64,000 bases of DNA, taken from Hormiphora californensis. Lineage: Eukaryota; Ctenophora; Tentaculata; Cydippida; Pleurobrachiidae. Within the stretch, counting starts at the first letter, position 1. Every line of letters begins with the position of its first letter. The stretch spans positions 2,408,828 through 2,472,827 of the forward strand of contig CM035350.1 in the NCBI GenBank assembly GCA_020137815.1. Reading direction: 5' to 3'. Positions 1 to 12,779 of this stretch are shown one piece after another. The notes below the pieces were generated by a model. The model did not search any database, was not told the origin of the DNA, and saw only the letters and a program-made list of their open reading frames with translations. The position numbers and the translations under genes are program-made.

Positions 1-1019
1 ATCTGTTAGCGTGTGGTAGTTTGACCTTATAAGAACAGCTCAGTACAGTGCCACAAGCTCTACATTAATCACTGTTACACGCTAGCCTTTGTTGACGTCT
101 AGTTCAGTACAGTTCACTCAATTCACTATGCCTGGCTAAAGTCATCATGCTGTTCGAACAGCTTCTATTGATAGTAGAGTTTTCAGGTTCATTCAGACGT
201 CAATGTCATAACATCCGTGGCATAATATATTCTCAAATTTCATTTTGCAATCAGTGAATATTACTGTGTGTGGTTTTCTCTACAATCTCTCTCTCATTCT
301 GTTATTATGTAAATCGTAATGTTACATCAAAGAACTCTGAGAGATTCACAATGCGAGAGTGAGCAATTAGGTTTTTTACATTCCACCACTGTAAGAGATG
401 CACGAAGAGAGTCCATTAGTGGAGAGATGATCATTACTTTCTGTCATCTTACTTTGATCATATTTTTGCCGGAGTCTTTTCATTCAGTATCTCTGTTAAA
501 ATCTCTCTTACTGCGACTGATATCAGATTCTGAGTTGGGCATTATTAGACCACTAATTATCCCAAAACTGTCGCTGTGTATTTGATAGTACAGTGTGGCA
601 TTGTAAAATCATTGTACACGTGTACTTTTGTTCAAACTAGGAAACACTCCTTGTAACGTCCTATTCTGAATATAGATGCTCTTACTGAAACACAAGGATT
701 TGTCTTATTTCGAATATCTGACTCCTTTACAATGGTGTGCCCAGTTTTGAGTTATCTTGCCGCAAACCGGCTGCCTTCTGAACACCGGGAGACAGTGTGT
801 ATTTTGGTCAAGTAGAGCAAGTTTAGGTGGGTTTTTCTGGAGATGTGCCACTATGACACCCCTCCCTGGGCCCGCCTGACACCCCATTTTCCTTGTCGTA
901 AAATGTAAACAGAAATAATAAAGTTCAGGAATATCTCTCTCTCTCCTGCTTGATCTCTCCGGTTATCCTGCTGTAATACAGGGTATTATTATTACAACGC
1001 AGGGTATGTGAAATATGTC
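1..1019. other. No gene recognised; upstream flank of the LRRFIP-like gene
   Basis: I see no coding exon with homology or a good splice context here. The longest open frame (319-585, +, 88 codons) has biased low-information composition and no recognisable domain. The stretch could hold the promoter and 5' untranslated exons of the gene downstream, but I could not identify a TATA box or start site. Confidence 0.4.
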
Positions 1020-1193
1020 ATGGGAGGTACATTGTCTAACATTGCAAGTGCCACCGGTCTTGCACAGACCCTCACTGATGACGAGGATGACGGGGCAGGA
1101 TTCCTCAGACGCAGGAAGTCTCTCGATTGGAACCAGATATACGATGTAACTTTAACTGATCTGTATGGGCACAAAATCCAACTTCAAGCAGGG
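1020..1193 (+). CDS. Possible alternative first coding exon of the LRRFIP-like gene
   Basis: An acceptor-like CAG lies 17 bases before an ATG at 1020. The frame stays open for 58 codons to a GGG|GTAATT donor at 1193 and ends in phase 0. The peptide starts MGGTLSNIAS, then has an acidic patch (DDEDD) and a basic RRRK motif. I recognise no domain. Phase 0 would allow splicing to the phase-0 exon at 2354, or less cleanly to sequence just before the ATG at 1559, giving an alternative N-terminus. It could also be the end of an upstream gene or chance. Transcript data would decide. Confidence 0.3.
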
Positions 1194-1259
1194 GTAATTT
1201 GTCTCACGTTACAATGATCTCTATCGAATCTGCCACCAGCCACACGCCTCCGCAGCTCT

Positions 1260-1430
<171 letters not shown>

Positions 1431-1558
1431 TTTGCCGTCTATTTTTGTTGCAAAACACAAACAGACTCGGACTCGCTTACTACACTCCTTAACTCTGACC
1501 AGTTTGATATCGGTTTGTTTGCCTTGGCTAGATACGCTGTTTTGCATCACATAACAAG

Positions 1559-4500
1559 ATGGGGTTTTTCAAGAAGAAGGACTCGGACGCGGAGTGTTCT
1601 GTGGCACTCCCAACTTCCTCAGATCAGTCCCCTTCTGATAGTGACAAGGAGAAGAAGAAGAGGAAGGGGAACAAGAGGAAGGGATCCCGACCTCTATCCT
1701 TCCTGAGCCCTCGTCTAACACGACGTGCTAAGACTGGATCACCCGACACGGACACCTCTGATTCGCAGAAGGAGCCCCGGTCCTGGTTGAGCCCCTTTTC
1801 AATCAGGAAGAGGAGGACTATGATAATGCCGGGGGTAACCCCTCCACCCCCTGTCACTAGACGGAACTCAGAGAAGAGAATGATGAGACGAAGGGAGACC
1901 CTGTACACGGTACCAAACCAGCTACTACTACAGTTCGATGGACGGCCCCCAACTATTGAGATCCAGTCACCGGTACACCTGAGCTCACCAATCGTCCACT
2001 CTCCGTCCTCCATTCGCAGCTCTCCCTCACCGGAAATGAGCATCAGGAGTGGCAGAGGAGGGGAAAAGGTGCGAAGTTAGGGAGAGATGAATGAGAGAGA
2101 GGGAGTGAGAGAAAGATAGAGATACAGGGAGAGAGTTATAGAGTTGCTAAGCGTTGATGCGGGGTGCCTTCATGTTCCAGAGTCTGTCAAGTCTTCTTTC
2201 TGATTTCATTTTGTGTCCTCTTGTGACATTGAACACTTGTGCATCCGTCTCCTTCTTCATGTCTCTCTCCTCTATCTCTCTCTCTCTATCTCTCTTCTCC
2301 TCTCCACCTCTTTCCTACACCCGATCCCCTTGGTAACCCCCTCCATATTTCAGGCGGGAGAACGGCGGACTCCAGTGGCTGTACGAAGTGAGATCTCCAC
2401 AAGGACATCATCCACAGTAGACCGAGCACCACCTGTTGATGTAGAGTTAGATATTGATATCCCTAATTATCTTCTTGATAACCCCACAGTCCGGAGACTC
2501 GCCCAGCAACTCCAGGCCAGCGAAGTACACAGGTAACAACATGATAATGTGTGTGTAGATCGTGTTTATCGAGCAGCGTGCGAGATGTTACAGTCAGTGC
2601 CTGACAATTTGTCATTGACAATTCGGTTTTGTATCTCATCGTTGAACAACCCCAATCCCACGTGTTTCTAAAACCCGGCCCCCTTATCAGGAAAGAGGTG
2701 TTGGTGAACTGTGCCAAGTTAGAGAACGAAAGATCGGCCCTAATCTACAAGGTTGAAGACCTCAAGGACCAGCTAGAGGATCAGACGGAGTTAGCAGCTG
2801 AGTACAAAGTGTCCCTGAAAACGAAATGTCGGGACATCGACAAACTGAAGATGCAGCTCTCACAGAGGGTCCGGGAGGTTGAGACCTTGACGTGTCAGGT
2901 TCAGCAGAGGGAGGATTTGTTGAAGGAGAAGGCGGGTATCATCATCACACAACTTGGTGACATTATGGAGGTGAGAGTGGGTTACAGGGATTTGGGAGGG
3001 GGCTTGTGGTTAGCTACAGATGGACTGGGGGAGATGGGCCTTGTGGTCGTGACCATGGACTTGATAGGGTTTTGTAGTTGTCTGATGTTTGTTAGTTCCG
3101 ATATACACAGCGTCCATGATTGCATATGCATGCATATTATGTCGGGGTTATGGAATGTGGGGAGATGGTAACTGATACCCTGATCTCTGACGTGATCGGT
3201 CTGAGAGAGAGAAATAGAGAGAAAGAGGGGGAGGGAGAGAAAATGAGACACCAGTGATCATGCTAGCCATTCCTTGCATACCATAGAGCGTCGTTACTCA
3301 ACAAATAGAGCGAGAATGGATAGGAAGCAAAGAAAGGGAGGAAATGTTGTACACACGATCATGAAAGAATATCCCACTCCCTCACAATAACACACCAGGT
3401 CCCAGACCCGCATGGGCTTGACAAATTAGGAGAACTAATTTCTCTCATGTATTTGATATGTTCGCAAAAGGCAAGCTTCCCCTCGTCCGACCCGAAGTTG
3501 GAATCATATGGGTTTAGTTTGTCGAACCGGCAAGTTGCTAACATTTTCAAATCTTCACTACTTCTCAAATGATCCCATACTTTCAGTCTAATCCCAAAAT
3601 CCTATTAAAAATAGAGACAAAAATAACGGCACCAAACTGTGAAATGCCCTTGCATTAGTGCGAGTAGAATCAAATCAATTTTCTATCTAAAGGCCGAGTT
3701 TATAGCAAGAAAGGACTATTTTACAACGAATTCTCTGGTTAGTATGGTAACCAACTCCGTTGTCATGGTAAATCAATCGAACTCTATCGAGTTCTATCGC
3801 CAGCAACTGGATGAAAATTTATCCATTTCATTATGCACAATGCACAGGCTTTGGTTACGAAGTTACCCCTTGCCAGCGTGTGCACGCGAAGGTCGCCCGG
3901 CGACAGAGTGTGAGGTGTCTTCGATACCAAGCACAGGCTTGTGTAACAAAAAGGGGCGTTTTTATAGCTTATTGTTCATCATAACCTGAAATAAATAATT
4001 TTCATTACTTTCACAAAGGCTCAAAGTTTGAATATCAAATTTGCCAAAATTGTGCAGGGGCCACCCCATAATTAATCTCTAAGTAATTAATTAATTAATT
4101 TTGACTATTCCCACTTTCTGTAGATTATATTATATGTTTTATGCATGAAGAACATTCCTAGAAAGTTTCAAGTCGATATTTTAAGCAGAACGGAAAATAT
4201 AATTTAGTGCATGGGCAAACAAAATGGTGCAAGGGCACATGTTTAGGGGAAATTTGCACAAATTGTGCAGGGGCAAATTTTAATTAATTTGCCTATAATT
4301 AATTACCTAATTGATATATTAATCATACGGCTCTTCTAGTACTCGTAGTTATGCTACTAGAACATGCATAGAAAGTTTCGTGTCAAAATATTAAACGGTG
4401 TGGACACAGTTCGATCATAAAATTGGTGCAAGGGCTGCCCTTGCACCATTTGCCCTTGCACATTGCCTGCCCTTGCACCAAATTCCATTTTTTGCACGGC

Positions 4501-4796
4501 TCTAACTAACTAATTAATTAATTTTGACTATTCCCACTTTTCGAACATCATCTTTTATGATTGAAGAACATTCCTACAAAGTTTCAAGTCGATATTTTAA
4601 GCAGAACGGAAAATAGAATTTGGTGCAAGGGCGCGGTGCAAGGGACATAACACGCAATGTACCTATAATTAATTAATTAATTAAAAATTCAAAAATCCGC
4701 CAACGTCATGACACAAAGGAATACTACAAGAACATGCCTACAAAATTTCAAGTCGATATCTCAAACGGTGTGGCCACAATCGTTGACATGTTTTTT

Positions 4797-4830
<34 letters not shown>

Positions 4831-6288
4831 AAAAAGACCTTTCTTTGTTCTTAATAGGGCCGGCATTTTTGGGTTTTTGTGCAGGGGCAAAAAATTTTTT
4901 TTCTTTTTTTCGTTTTTTGCTGTTTTCTTCGGGTCGGAGGTGCCTGCCGGCACCTAAATTCACCCCCTATCTCCAGGTGCCGCTAGATTCGATAGTTGAG
5001 GAAGATGGTGGGGCCAGCGCTAACTCGAAATACTCCATCAAGAAGGTTGAAGACATCGAAAAGCAGAACAACCAGCTCAAAGAAGAGGTAACATATAAGT
5101 TAATTGTTATTGATTATTGTGTTTTGATTCTCAGTGCGCTCAGATTTGGTCGGCAGCGCCAGACAGTGCGCCAAACAATGTGTGATGCATTCTCTGTTAT
5201 CATCACTTTGACTATCATGGCCCACTGTGTTATCATTACCTATTACACCCCCTCCAGATTGCTGCATTACGGGACGAGGTACAGAACAGGGCCCGGAACC
5301 ATGTAACAGTAAACCACGGAGGAGCACCAGATGCAGACACCCCTGATTACCAGGAGTTCTTGACCCTGAAACGGCAGTTGGAAAAAGAAATCGAGACCCT
5401 GAAGGTCAAGTTAACCGTTGAGGAGAGGGATAAGATCAAATCGGATGGGCAGATTTCACTTCTTCAGGCGCAGGTCAAGCGATACCGGACTCAGGCACAG
5501 GAATCGGTAAGTTGAACCGAAGAGAGCTATAATGCCGTCATAATGACGTCATATATCTGACAGTTGACTGTGTCGATTTGACACTGTGTATGACATGGCG
5601 GGTGTGTTACAGGGTGTTACATTAACAGATGGAGATGGTCAGGTGACAAATAATAGTGAGTGAGAGAAATGTGTTATAATGTAGAGAGATAGCAAGTGAT
5701 AATGTCTGTGTGTACGTGTGCGTGAATGAACTCTGACTTATTTGATGAGTAGCATGGTTTATTATTTTGTTCCTGCTGCGAGAGAAGAGGGTGAGAGAGA
5801 GAGAGAGAGAGAGTGAGAGAGGGAGAGAGAGAGAAAGAGAAGGAAGCCGTTGCCCCTATTTTTTCTTCCTATTCTATGGAACCCGATACAGCCTTTATCC
5901 TCCCCCAATACACTGACTAGCTGTGCTGTGTGACTGTGTGTGTGCAAGTGAGACCAATGTGTGATAGCTAAACTTCTCTATCGGCCTATGTTTCCACGGT
6001 GCCTATAAAACCAAAATAGTAACCCCTCTTTCTTCCAGGCCTCAGCTGAAGAAGAAGTTTCGAAAGAGAAAAGACGCTTACAAAAAGAGGTAATAACCGA
6101 TTTTCTGTATCGAAGAATTTGTCCCTCTTCCAACTAAATGATTTCCCAAATTGTACTATCTACGCTGTCCAAGCCGTTAATTTTGTTTTTTTCAGTTGCG
6201 AATGAAAACGGAGGAGTTAATAAAATGCGATGACGAGAAATCGATACTGCAGCGGCGATTAGAGAGTCGGCCGAATGCAAAGCGATAA
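1559..6288 (+). CDS. LRRFIP: LRRFIP-like coiled-coil protein (leucine-rich repeat flightless-interacting protein family)
   Basis: Coding exons: 1559-2068, 2354-2532, 2691-2970, 4977-5087, 5258-5506, 6039-6089 and 6196-6288. All junctions are GT-AG and the phases close to 490 aa. The first 170 residues are basic and Ser/Pro-rich with no domain seen. From the third exon on the protein is nearly all coiled coil. The C-terminal part, with QVKRYRTQAQ, EKRRLQKEL and a last segment RRLESRPNAKR, lines up with the end of vertebrate LRRFIP1/2. LRRFIPs bind Flightless-I and act in actin and innate-immune or Wnt signalling in vertebrates; the role here is inferred from family. The start is the first ATG of an open exon beginning MGFFKKKDSD. 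The exon at 1020-1193 may be an alternative 5' end. Confidence 0.82.
4081..4790. repeat. Diverged direct repeats inside an LRRFIP intron
   Basis: Segments at about 4090-4200 and 4507-4640 are diverged copies. Both contain TTTTGACTATTCCCACTTT, then a GAAGAACATTCCTA motif and AGTCGATATTTTAAGCAGAA. Weaker related segments lie at about 4350-4420 and 4730-4780 (AACGGTGTGG core). All are interleaved with GTGCAAGGGC motifs. This looks like an internally repeated, decayed non-coding element. I found no terminal inverted repeats and cannot assign a class. Confidence 0.6.
4799..4828. repeat. Poly-C homopolymer tract
   Basis: About 30 consecutive C followed by an A run, inside an LRRFIP intron. The length is probably unreliable in any assembly. 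It creates spurious poly-Pro and poly-Gly frames. Confidence 0.95.
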
Positions 6289-6817
6289 CCGGGCCAGGCC
6301 TTTGTTCCATATTGGAACCCACACACTTGTATTGAATACGGGATATTAGGACTGAAGAGAGAGATAAGGGAAAGAGAGACAGTAAAGAGACAGAGATTGT
6401 TCCAGCCCATTCTGCTTGTGCCGCTCGATTCGTGAACCGTTTTGCAGTACATTTCTTATTATTGTGATTGAAATATTTATTGTTTTTAATTAAACAACAC
6501 TTAGCTTTTACCTTTGATTTGATTATGCTCATGTACACATGATTGTACTTGATAGAGGAAGAGAAGAGAGAGAGGAATTATGCGTGTACCAGATATGTAA
6601 TTGCAAATCGAAGAAGAAGCCTGCAGTAGGGATATGATTTAGGGAGTGATTGGGTGTTTATTGGTTCAGTGTTGTGCAGTTATTTACGTTTTTTGTTGAG
6701 AGACTCACAGATAGATGCTGAAAAACGAAATGCACTTGTTATAGGTATTAACTTCAACGATATTTCATTTTGTAAAACATATTTACCAATTGTACAAAAA
6801 ACACACACCACACATAA

Positions 6818-7246
6818 CTAAGAAGTAGAGTTACCATAGGCCGCTCCACACGACTTGACCAGTAAATCTTTCACCAATTCAAGGGTCAGATCGGCCACAT
6901 CGGACGCCTCGATAACCTTGGCACGTTGGGTGAAGATCTCATCTACCTCAGCTCTCAGTGTGATCATCTTGCCTCTCTTGACGAGGCCAACATCTCCTCC
7001 ACTCCAGCATATCATCACAAACTTCTCTCGTTTACTCATGTCGTCACCGACCACAACCTTGGCATACCCAAACATCAGTTCGTCCGATTTAAAGAGGGGC
7101 AGCATGTTCTCATAGTCGTCACCTTGTCCCACCAGAACCAGCTTGTTTTTCTCCACTCCTAGCACTACCCATGGTGATGTGGTGTTCTCAGGGTCCAGCT
7201 TTCGAACATGTTCTCGGGCATCCAAAACGTCTTGTGCCACAGTCAT
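6818..7246 (-). CDS. COTL1: Coactosin-like F-actin-binding protein
   Basis: An intronless frame of 142 codons plus stop, the same length as human coactosin-like protein. The product is a single ADF-H (cofilin-like) domain from end to end: an N-terminal helix (DVLDAREHVR), a central strand segment ending FVMICWSG, and a final helix (ADLTLELVKDLLVKS). Coactosins bind the side of actin filaments and oppose capping in the cytoplasm without the severing activity of cofilin. The start is the only ATG giving the full domain. The gene is tail to tail with the LRRFIP-like gene (530 bp between stops) and tandem with the MFSD11-like gene. I see no frame damage, so despite lacking introns it does not look like a dead retrocopy. 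Confidence 0.9.
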   Translation of the reverse strand: MTVAQDVLDAREHVRKLDPENTTSPWVVLGVEKNKLVLVGQGDDYENMLPLFKSDELMFGYAKVVVGDDMSKREKFVMICWSGGDVGLVKRGKMITLRAEVDEIFTQRAKVIEASDVADLTLELVKDLLVKSCGAAYGNSTS

Positions 7247-8487
7247 AACTAGGAGATGCTACAAAGGAATGGGGAGCGTCAGTAAAATATTGAACAGAAC
7301 AGTGGCTGCTAAGTAAACATTGCATAACATGTCCATTCCCTACACACAACCTGAGTGTCCAGACGGCCAGAGCACACACATGGGTCGAGACAAAAAGGGA
7401 AAGAGCGGGGCCTATGCATTGGCAATCCAATGCAATTGCAGTCTGTAGCTGCAAATGCATGGTACAGACTAGTTGAGAAGTCTCCAAGTCTAAGTGTAAT
7501 AACAGTTGCAGTTAGGATTGTAAAAAGAAACCGACCCGGCCAAGGAAAGCCGAGAACTGTGCTGATATATGCCGAAGTTATCTTATCTGGAGAGCTCACG
7601 AGTGACAAAATGCAATACAAGACCTTCTCAATCAACGATTTTGCTAGTGAAATGTAACACCAAAGCTAGCCTGACACTCTGGCGTATGAGGACACGGGCA
7701 TACACATTACACTCCTCACACACACACAGCAGATGAGACTGGGTTTGAAAACAAGATCAATGGCATAGGAGTAGGAGCGGCCGAACAACGTTCCCCAGGG
7801 CTGATGCGATCAGGATAATGATTTTATCCACCGCAAAGTTATTTCATGACATGTTCCTACGTGCTGCGTCAGCAACTCTGACCGGGTGTCAACGCGCGCT
7901 CCAAACAAAACGTTTTGTAGCGTGGGACTGCTGCAGCAGCAGGTTGCAAGAGCAGGGATCGTGATCGGGGGAACGAAGGACAACGAGTGGAAAGGGCGAT
8001 ACAAATGCAGCATAATGTACAATGGAACGCCGAACGGATAACAAAGACTAGTGTACGGCTTCACAGCATACCACAACGTACAGTGTGTGATGTGCAAGGA
8101 AGCTCTAGTGTTGACAGGAGTCATTTACGTTTGGCCTCCACCAGCCACCTGACCGTTGCCTTCCCCTTCTTTCAGTTTCAAGGACTCAGACAATAATCTT
8201 AGGTTTCATTTACTTGAACTTAGTTAAAATTAAACATTCATCAACATAGCAATGGCTCCCATAACAAATCTCTGGCGGACAAAATATCGAAAATCTGATA
8301 AATTAAAAACAATAATTATATTGTAATTTGCACCATGCACTGTCTCTGGTCTCACCTAACAAACAAACTAACCTAAAAATAATCGCATAACGCCGCGACG
8401 GGGTGGCGAAAAGGACATGTGCCTACATCCAATGAGGATGGAATATTTAAATTATACAGCACACACAGTTTGGGTACACACTGTTGG
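7247..8487. other. Intergenic spacer between coactosin and MFSD11-like genes
   Basis: No coding exon or repeat recognised. It should contain the coactosin promoter and the MFSD11 3' untranslated region; I found no convincing TATA box. Frames on either strand here (for example 7309-7635 and 7810-8124) show no domain. Confidence 0.4.
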
Positions 8488-11484
8488 CTATTCCTCTGTG
8501 CTGGGTAAAACAATGAGGACATGTTGAGGGAACCGCTCGAGGAAGGTGAATGAAAAGCAAGCGATGAGGCAGGTCACAGCAAGGATTGCCAGTTGGAACG
8601 GGAGCAACAAGCTGCCGCAGTAGAGAAATGCTCCGGCGCCCATCAAACTCTGTACAAACTTGAAAACAGCAAATGCAGGCGCTGGTTTGTGCTCGAACAC
8701 TGTGCCTGTAGGAAAGGAGAACATTGATTTGCTATAAAACAGTGGAGGTCTCCGGAGAAAATTTATTAATTAGCCAAATATAGGCAGAGTTAGGATAGAA
8801 AGGTAACGAGAAACAAATGTTACATCCGAAACTCACTAAGATTAGCGTAGATAGATACGTTAAAACCACCATCTCCAAGGCCAAGGAGGACTCCCATAAC
8901 AAGCGTCAGATAAATATTACTTTCAATGATAGGCGTGTCGGTAGCCCTACTGGTCTGAAATGTAAGGAAAAGAGAAAATTAACGATTCGTACAAGGTTGT
9001 GCGACGCTAATTTCTGACCGTATGCGAAGGTATTCAGCGCTGACAGATTCGTCTACAAATTTGATTCCAACTCACTCTCCAACTCTCTATTTCCCTCTCT
9101 CACTGTCTCACTCTCTAACTCCTTACTCGTTAACACAAGTTCTCTCCAAAAGTACGTCTCCTTGTATCTCTGCTACAGTGAGGCGGTGCAGCATTTCTTG
9201 TTAATTTCTCTCGCATTCTTTTCAGTTTTTCTCACACCCTTCACAATTTGTCATTTCCTTACTTTTCCTCTCTCTTTCTTCATCTCTCCCTCCTTTCTAT
9301 CTCTCTAAACTATCTCTCCCTCTAATTCGTCTCTCTCCCTCTATCTCTCTGTCTCTCCATCTCACCGTGGTTGTGGCAGCGTCAAAAGGGAAGCTGATAA
9401 AAGCAAGGTAGTATAGAATACAGTTGATGACAGTACTACACATCACCACTCCATGACGCCCAATCTTTGTTGTCAGCCTACCCCAGATGAAACCAGCACT
9501 AATCTCACCGATACCTGAATCAAATGGGGGGGGGGGGTTACTAATAATAATCTACATTCTACCCCGGATCTTTGGTGAATTGGTGAAGCCATGACCTCTT
9601 GCAGCTCCGTTTGCCACGATCTGTGCATCTGTTAGTGTAGGAGTGACTGTGTCCACTTTACCCAGTGGCGTAGCCAGGGTATGTGGCTCGCCACTGACTT
9701 TACCTGTAGCAATTCCTGCTAGAGCGATGTAACTTCTTTTGGCAAAGACTTCTCCAACAATTGTAACGAAAACAGAGCTCCAGAAGTTCAGAGACACACC
9801 TGGACGAGATAAGGAGTTGTAATAGGAGAAGTCAGAACCACAGACACGCAAAAGCTTGTTGTTCACAAAATACTTCAGAGTTCAGAACTGCCCTTCTCTG
9901 ATAAACTAACCAGTAAATATGAATGGAATGTAAAGAAGTCCCATTTGCCAGGTCCCACAAAACGAGATGGCATCTTTAATTGGCTGAAGGACTCCCTCAT
10001 CTACCTCTACTTGAGGTGCTCTCTGAACACTTCCAGATTCCTCTTCTAGGGCCTGGTGGGGATATCAGTTTTAGCAGAATCATATTTGATATCTTCATTT
10101 TATTTTCTATCAAGTATCAAGTAAACAAGTTGGCAGCATAAAAAGAAACACCAATCTTGGTGATGTCATCCCATGTTCGTGCGGCTGGTAGTGGAGGGGT
10201 GTTTGCGTCACCAAATTGAACTCCCATCCCCCACAGACTCACCTCATCCACTCCCCCAGGTGGGGAAGGTCGGAGGAAAAGGAAGGCCAGCATACCAAGG
10301 GTACAAAGAGTCCCTAGTACCATGTATATCACATGTCTCTCCTTGCTAGTGATTGCCTCGGAGTCACCCAGATAGAAAAACAGGAAGACATTCCCAAGCA
10401 ACATGCTGGTATTGAACCACGACCAGAATATTCCTGTGTGTTTAGCTTTCGTTTCTCCGGGGGAGTTCCGGGCGATTATTTCTCCATTTGCGGTCCACAT
10501 GACCCCGCCCCCGCATCCCAGAAGAGCGGAGAGGACGAACACAGAGGAAATATAGGGTTCGTACATGGCAAAGATAAATCCAATGTATGGTAGGCTGGAC
10601 AGTACCAGAGCCCATTTGCTTCCTGGGGCAGAGGGAAAGTATATAATTGTTAGCTGAGTCCGATATACCTCACTTTGGCTTGTAAAGATGAACGTGTAAT
10701 ATGTCTGATTAGACATGAATGAGTGTAAAATGAACTGCTGTGAAAATACCGACAGCTGGTCGGGTGGTTATAAATATTGAATTTATTCCCGCTCAGTTGC
10801 TGCTGCTATTTTCCAGTACATATGCTATGATTAAATCTGTAAACCGCCAAAGGGTCACATATGCCACATGTGGCACATATAGTTTCAGTATTCAGAGTTT
10901 CATTGTGAAACATGTAAATCGAGTTGGAAACGTGTGAATCCCTCAAATATTGATGGGATGTGTTGGAAAAGGGCTTTTCACATTATATGCGAAATTCCAT
11001 TACAAGTGCAACGTGCTAGAATTTATTAGATTTCCTTTTTGTTCCCATATATTCTCTCTCTGAACTCCTCTCTCTCTGAATTCCTCCCTTCTTTGACCCT
11101 AATTTTCTCCTAAACCCCGGCCCCCTACCTTACTAGCTTCTTGACAATGGCGGGAGAAAACCAGTTAGCAACTCCAAGGAACACATAGATTATCGCAAGA
11201 CTGTAAAACGCTGCAGAAGAATTATTAGGAGGAGGATAAATCATTCATTCTCGATCACACCTATCGTTATCAGTGATATTATGGGGAGCATAGTAATCCA
11301 ATACAAATAAGGACATGAGAATTTAGAATAAACCTGTCTTTTTGGTGATCCCGTGCTTCCCCTGCATGTCCTTGAACACGATGGACTCAATAAAGGAAGC
11401 TGTTATGAAGGCAGAGAACACCAACATAAATCCAATCCCCATCACATTGATGTTGTAGAGTCGCTGCCATGATCGGCTAACCAT
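8488..11484 (-). CDS. MFSD11: MFSD11/UNC93-like major-facilitator membrane protein
   Basis: Eight exons in transcript order: 11334-11484, 11129-11210, 10243-10618, 9911-10052, 9704-9799, 9366-9514, 8837-8954, 8488-8705. Phases close to 443 aa, against about 449 for human MFSD11. Landmarks shared with the family: an N-terminal helix after MVSRSWQRLYNINVMG, the GGGVMWTANGEIIARNSP and GIFWSWFNTSMLLGN segments, a GIGEISAGFIWGRL loop, a LGLGDGGFN helix and the C-terminal APAFAVFKFVQSL motif. Multiple hydrophobic spans predict a polytopic membrane protein. MFSD11 is an orphan UNC93-type member with no established substrate. The exon 2/3 junction needs the second AG of an AGGAAG acceptor at 10619-10620 to keep phase. 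No TATA box seen. Confidence 0.88.
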
Positions 11485-12459
11485 TGTCCTACAACTTAAT
11501 AAGTTGTGGTGTCACATTTTAAAATTCTAATCAGATACAACATTGTTGCAAAGTAAGCCACTCCCGACTCCGTCTACAAGCAATTATTTCAACTGCCGAG
11601 ACCGGGGCAATTTAAAACCATGTGCTGCCCGTCTCTCACCTAGTAAAGCTATTATAATGACGTCAACCTATCTCCAGCAGAAATCTACTCGTTCGAATAA
11701 ATATAATTGTACAAGCTTGATTTAGGTAGTAGAGCAAAACTCTCTGAGTATTTTCCCATTTCAGTTTTCCCGCTCTCAAAAGAAAAGATTTATTGGGCAA
11801 ATTCTCTCGCTGAGAGAGTTATGCTCTACTACCACTACTACATCTAGCTTGTGCAATTCTGTTTTAGTCCGCTCTATATCCTGTTGGTCAAATATAAAAT
11901 AAAAACACAGCAGAAAGCTAGTAATATTAGCTTCCAGATGGTATAAAAATGATTTAAATGTATTCGTATGTTTTTATTCAAAATTCTGGTAGATAAGACC
12001 ACCGGGGCAATTGCCAATTTGGTTAACACCACATGTGGGCCAGTCAAAGAACAGCTAGGTTTTGGGGAAATTTGTGAATGTACCGGGATTAATGTCACGT
12101 GGTATTATAGCTGCGATGCGATTGGCACACAGAGTGACACCAGACGAGCTCACACACCAGAGAGCTCTCTAGTGGACATAACAAACAACAGAGGACCCTA
12201 AATGAAGCCTTGCGGAACTCCAATTTTCACCTTCCACGGTGAAGATGTTGTTGATCTTTTAGAAAGGTACCCACTACCCAAGTCGGGTATTTTATGGAAA
12301 ATCAGTTCGATATTGTTATTCAAATAAAAGTTGTTATTATTGTATTCTCCTAACAATATTCTTTCCGGTGAACGAGAGTTCTTATCTTTTGAAGAAGAAA
12401 AAAAAAACTGTGATCATCTTAAGATATGTCACATTTTCGAGTTTTTTGGAAATCTGTTG
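11485..12459. other. Intergenic, no gene recognised
   Basis: Upstream flank of the MFSD11-like gene. A short imperfect inverted motif pair around 11729-11830 (GTAGTAGAGCAAAACTCTCT and, on the other side, GAGAGAGTTATGCTCTACTA) suggests a small palindromic element or decayed MITE of about 110 bp. Nothing else is supported. Confidence 0.45.
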
Positions 12460-12716
12460 AAATTGGGCACTTTTATGATCTGGGTGTTTCGAGGCCTGTT
12501 TACATGTGTATGCTGCCAAAAAAGGGGCGCCGTTACGATCTGGGTGTTTGGAGGCCTGTTTATACTTTATAGATGCACACTGCCAAAAAGTACCCTGCAC
12601 TAAAACGGCTCTAACCGCCAAACCACTCAACCGTTCTGGTTAATCCAAAGTTTATCTGATAGGAAATGTCAAGCCCTAACCCCAACCCAAACTTCAAATC
12701 TTCAAATCTTCAAAAT
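12460..12716. mobile_element. Truncated copies of the ATCTGGGTGTTT terminal-inverted-repeat element
   Basis: Two successive starts of the family lie here: a partial end at about 12467 and a full one at about 12518 with GGCGCCGTTACGATCTGGGT. The body includes the shared segments AAAACGGCTCTAACCGCC and AAAGTTTATCTGATAGGAAA, then stops near 12716 where the decayed LINE begins. It belongs to the family clustered at 15302-16673. Confidence 0.65.
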
Positions 12717-12779
12717 AATTTGACTGGTCATGTCGAGACATCCACATTATAAACAAACGTTTCCGCTCTCTGAACTCAC

